A DNA stretch of 14,652 nucleotides, taken from NCBI GenBank assembly GCA_947305675.1, contig CAMZED010000029.1, forward strand, positions 1 through 14,652. The letters run 5' to 3'. Shown piece by piece: positions 12,717 through 14,652 of this stretch. The DNA comes from an uncultured Clostridia bacterium (GTDB lineage: Bacteria; Bacillota; Clostridia; Oscillospirales; CAG-382). The notes beneath the pieces are model-generated. The model did no database searches. It had not been told where the DNA came from and saw only the letters and a list, made by a program, of their open reading frames with translations. The translations under genes and the position numbers were made by a program. Each line of letters starts with the position of its first letter. The stretch's first letter is position 1.

Positions 12717-13395
12717 ACGCAAACAGACTGTAATCTCGTTCGCAATAGTTTTCGCCGCTATCCCGCTCATAGCGGTCGCCGGGCTTTCGCTGCTCGGCGA
12801 GGAGAGCGCGGCGGCGGTGACCGCGGCGGTCGCCGTGCTTGCCTGCGTTCCGTTTTTTGTGAGCTTCGAACACGGCAGGAACGACGCGCGCAGGCTTATG
12901 CTGGTCGCTGTGATGGTGGCGCTTACCGTGATCGGCAGGCTGGCCTTTATGCACGTCCAGTTTGTAAAACCCGTCGCTGCGATGTGCATTTTCGCCGGAA
13001 TGTATCTCGGCCCTTCGTCAGGGTTCGTCACCGGAGCACTTACGGCGCTTATATCAAATATTTATTTCGGGCAGGGACCTTACACTCCTTTTCAAATGCT
13101 CGCCTGGGGGATCGTCGGCTTTGTCGCCGGACTTTTGTCCGAAAAACTCAACCGTTCGGCGATCCTGCTGGCAATATACGGCGCACTCGCGGGGGTGGTT
13201 TATTCGCTTATACTCGACCTTTGGTCGGCGATATGGTACGGCGGGACTTTCCAACTGAGTTACTTCTTTATGTCGGTAGTCACAAGTTTGCCTTATACCG
13301 CGATCTACGCCGTTTCCAACGTGGTGTTCCTGCTGCTGCTCAAACGTCCTTTCGGAGCCGCTTTGAAGCGTCTCGGCATAAAATACGGATTATAA
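12709..13395 (+). CDS. ECF transporter S component, probable corrinoid specificity (CbrT-like)
   Basis: The 228-residue hydrophobic protein has about seven membrane segments (near 8-28, 34-52, 62-80, 86-108, 127-145, 150-172, 186-212). It resembles the substrate-binding S components of ECF importers, with the characteristic AGMYLGPSSGFVTGALTALI and YFGQGPYTPFQMLAWGIVGF. B12-specific ECF S components of the CbrT type look similar, and the B12 riboswitch and transcobalamin-like partners support a corrinoid substrate. The specificity is still inferred, as S components diverge fast. It starts at a TTG (12709) with GAAAGG 9 nt upstream, overlapping the ATPase gene by 8 nt. The next ATG in frame would remove the first two membrane segments. 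It is the last gene of the operon, and an intrinsic terminator follows 5 nt after its stop codon. Confidence 0.88.
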   Translation: MDKRKQTVISFAIVFAAIPLIAVAGLSLLGEESAAAVTAAVAVLACVPFFVSFEHGRNDARRLMLVAVMVALTVIGRLAFMHVQFVKPVAAMCIFAGMYLGPSSGFVTGALTALISNIYFGQGPYTPFQMLAWGIVGFVAGLLSEKLNRSAILLAIYGALAGVVYSLILDLWSAIWYGGTFQLSYFFMSVVTSLPYTAIYAVSNVVFLLLLKRPFGAALKRLGIKYGL

Positions 13396-13400
13396 CAAAC

Positions 13401-13441
13401 CCGTTCGAGCAAGGATTTTTTGTGTTCGAACGGCTTTTTTT
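13401..13441 (+). terminator. Intrinsic terminator of the B12 operon
   Basis: CCGTTCGA (13401-13408) pairs perfectly with TCGAACGG (13426-13433) and is followed by C and seven T residues. The loop of 17 nt is large. It stands 5 nt beyond the S-component stop codon and faces the nagB terminator. Confidence 0.88.
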
Positions 13442-13444
13442 CGC

Positions 13445-13478
13445 AAAAAAACGCCGGGCGCCCGGTTGGGCGCTCGGC
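13445..13478 (-). terminator. Intrinsic terminator of the nagB gene
   Basis: On the minus strand GCCGAGCGCCC and GGGCGCCCGGC form an 11-bp stem with one mismatch around AACC, followed by G or C and a run of seven T residues (A-run 13445-13451 on the plus strand). It begins 29 nt past the nagB stop codon. With the preceding terminator it makes a compact convergent boundary. Confidence 0.9.
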
Positions 13479-13507
13479 ACAGGAACACAAACGGTGAATT
13501 ATACGGT

Positions 13508-14299
13508 TCAAAGTCTTTCGGCTTTTTCTATATCGAGGAAGTATTTGTAAGCGTCGACGGTAAGTTCGCCGCAAGCCGCTTCGTCGCAGGCGATGATCGC
13601 CGCGTTGTGAAGCTGAAGCGCGCTGCAGGTCCACTTCTGGCTGACGTTGCCCTCTACCGTTGCGGCGAGCGCGCGCGCCTTGTTGTGGCCGTTGATCAGA
13701 ACGAGAACCTCTTTTGAATCGGTAACGGTGCCGATACCGACAGAGAGCGCTTTTGAAGGGACTTTTTCGGGATCGTTGCCGAAAAAGCGCGAATTGACGA
13801 TGCGGGTGTCGGTGGTAAGATCGCGAACGCCGGTACGGGACGAGAGGGAAGTGAACGGTTCGTTGAAGGCAAGGTGTCCGTCGACGCCGATGCCGCCCAT
13901 AAACAGATCGATCCCGCCGTAAGAAGCGATCTTCGCCTCGTATCTTGCGCATTCCGCTTCGGGGTCTTCCGCCATACCGTTAAGGATGTTTATGTTTTCC
14001 GGCTTCATGTCGACAAGGTGATCAAAGAAATTGTCGTGCATGAAATACCAATAGCTCTGGTCGTGAGTTTTGTGCAGGCCGACGTATTCGTCCATATTGA
14101 AGGTAACGACGTTCGCAAACGATATCTCGCCGGATTTGTTCTTTTTGATAAGTTCCTTATAAACGCCTATGGGCGAAGAACCGGTGGGAAGCCCGAGCAC
14201 AAAAGGACGTTCCTCTTTGTGGTTTTTGATCTTTTCGGCAATATAATTTGCCGCCCATTGGCACATTTTTTGGTAGTCTTCCTGAATAACTACGCGCAT
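13508..14299 (-). CDS. nagB: Glucosamine-6-phosphate deaminase
   Basis: The 263-residue enzyme converts glucosamine 6-phosphate to fructose 6-phosphate and ammonia, sending amino sugars into glycolysis. The family sequence is clear throughout: LGLPTGSSPIGVYKEL at the phosphate site, FNMDEYVGL (Asp70, the proton-transfer Asp), GGIGVDGHLAFNEP (Asp140, His142 and Glu147, matching Asp141, His143 and Glu148 of the E. coli enzyme) and SLSSRT. The usual Asn of GVGNDGH is Val here (GIGVDGH), a mild variation. The length is normal for the hexameric bacterial enzyme; the C-terminus is short and I cannot judge allosteric control. The ATG at 14299 has AAGGAGA 8 nt upstream. It has its own promoter and terminator, with no nagA or transporter gene beside it in this window. 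Confidence 0.96.
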   Translation of the reverse strand: MRVVIQEDYQKMCQWAANYIAEKIKNHKEERPFVLGLPTGSSPIGVYKELIKKNKSGEISFANVVTFNMDEYVGLHKTHDQSYWYFMHDNFFDHLVDMKPENINILNGMAEDPEAECARYEAKIASYGGIDLFMGGIGVDGHLAFNEPFTSLSSRTGVRDLTTDTRIVNSRFFGNDPEKVPSKALSVGIGTVTDSKEVLVLINGHNKARALAATVEGNVSQKWTCSALQLHNAAIIACDEAACGELTVDAYKYFLDIEKAERL

Positions 14300-14331
14300 A
14301 ATACAATCTCCTTACTCTGCAAAGATAACTC

Positions 14332-14360
14332 ATTATAGAACGAATTTCGGCAATCGTCAA
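14332..14360 (-). promoter_or_regulatory. Vegetative promoter of nagB
   Basis: On the minus strand TTGACG (14355-14360) and a perfect TATAAT (14332-14337) stand 17 nt apart. Transcription should begin near 14325, giving a leader of about 25 nt. No dyad typical of a GntR-type operator was recognised around it. The stretch from 14361 to 14482 holds nothing I can support. Confidence 0.88.
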
Positions 14361-14482
14361 GTCTTTGAGCGCATTTTTTAACAAACGGCTGCCGAAAACT
14401 CCCAAAAACTTTCGCCGTATAACGCGGGTGACTGTTTTAAAATCGGGGAATTATTTTGCCGGATCAAAAAGCAAAAAAAGGA

Positions 14483-14511
14483 TTGACATTTGATGTTTTT
14501 TGTGTTATACT
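14483..14511 (+). promoter_or_regulatory. Vegetative promoter of the tRNA-His gene
   Basis: A perfect TTGACA (14483-14488) and TATACT (14506-14511) stand 17 nt apart. The expected start near 14518 is only a few bases ahead of the mature tRNA 5' end, as is usual for single tRNA genes. Confidence 0.9.
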
Positions 14512-14522
14512 CTGCCAAGTAT

Positions 14523-14600
14523 GGTGGATGTAGCTCAGTTGGTCAGAGTACCAGGTTGTGGCCCTGGGGGTCGCCGGTTCGAGCCCGGTCATCCACCCCA
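14523..14600 (+). tRNA. tRNA-His (anticodon GTG)
   Basis: A full cloverleaf can be folded. The acceptor arms GTGGATG and CATCCAC are extended by the histidine-specific G-1 (14523) facing discriminator C73 (14597). The D-arm begins TAGCTCAGTTGG, and the anticodon stem CCAGG/CCTGG encloses TTGTGGC with anticodon GTG. The T-arm contains GGTTCGAGCCC. The 3' CCA (14598-14600) is encoded. It is a solitary gene with its own promoter and terminator. Confidence 0.97.
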
Positions 14601-14601
14601 G

Positions 14602-14629
14602 AAAAAAGCACGCGAAAGCGTGCTTTTTT
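14602..14629 (+). terminator. Intrinsic terminator of the tRNA-His gene
   Basis: GCACGC and GCGTGC pair around a GAAA tetraloop, flanked by six A residues before and six T residues after. The symmetric A/T flanks let it work in both directions. The remaining 23 nt of the window hold nothing recognisable. Confidence 0.95.
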
Positions 14630-14652
14630 CAACTATATTCGTTCCTTCGGAA

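Noticed and set aside
13305..13952. Minus-strand open frame of 215 codons rich in Arg
   Set aside because: It overlaps nagB in another frame and runs across two terminators; the composition is typical of a shadow frame.
1..14652. CRISPR array, insertion sequence or phage attachment site
   Set aside because: No regularly spaced direct repeats, transposase motifs, integrase genes or terminal inverted repeats were found; the tRNA-His gene is not followed by a visible partial duplicate within the window.

Overview
The window looks like the chromosome of a low-to-mid GC, Gram-positive-type anaerobe of the Bacillota, most likely a Clostridia member. The evidence is consensus Shine-Dalgarno sites (AAGGAGGT, AAAGGAG), vegetative promoters of the TTGACA-17-TATAAT kind, many intrinsic terminators, an ECF-type vitamin transporter, lipobox and sortase-independent membrane-anchored surface proteins, and a tRNA gene with encoded CCA. 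No genus can be named from the sequence alone.

Layout. (1) 97-2855, minus strand: a four-gene block of ECF sigma factor, single-pass membrane protein (probable anti-sigma factor), small lipoprotein and secreted protein with a papain/NlpC-like Cys-His signature. It is visibly more AT-rich than the rest. (2) 2977-4951, minus strand: a calcineurin-like metallophosphoesterase overlapping a GNAT-like acyltransferase. The phosphoesterase is split by a one-base frameshift, and its GHxH metal motif is in the other frame. (3) 5080-5733, plus: a histidine phosphatase driven by a promoter back-to-back with that of the phosphoesterase. (4) 5808-7230, plus: an AI-2E family membrane transporter with a one-base insertion in an A-run. 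(5) 7240-13441, plus: a vegetative promoter, a cobalamin riboswitch with two terminator hairpins, then six tightly packed genes and a strong terminator. (6) 13445-14360, minus: glucosamine-6-phosphate deaminase with its own promoter and terminator. (7) 14483-14629, plus: tRNA-His(GTG) with promoter and terminator.

The most notable unit is region 5. A B12 riboswitch controls a small protein resembling homing-endonuclease-associated repeats, a membrane-anchored DUF4430 protein, a second surface protein with an alpha/alpha-barrel plus C-terminal DUF4430 domain, and a complete ECF transporter (T, fused double ATPase, S). Alpha-barrel plus DUF4430-type beta domain, in that order, is the architecture of animal intrinsic factor and transcobalamin. 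The simplest reading is a corrinoid capture-and-import system: the two surface proteins bind corrinoid outside the membrane and pass it to the S component, the T/AA module powers uptake, and the riboswitch shuts the operon off when B12 is plentiful. The riboswitch and protein families are read from sequence; the substrate and hand-over are inferred.

Two conserved genes carry single-base frameshifts, which may be sequence errors or real decay. All functions come from motif recognition by eye, without database searches.
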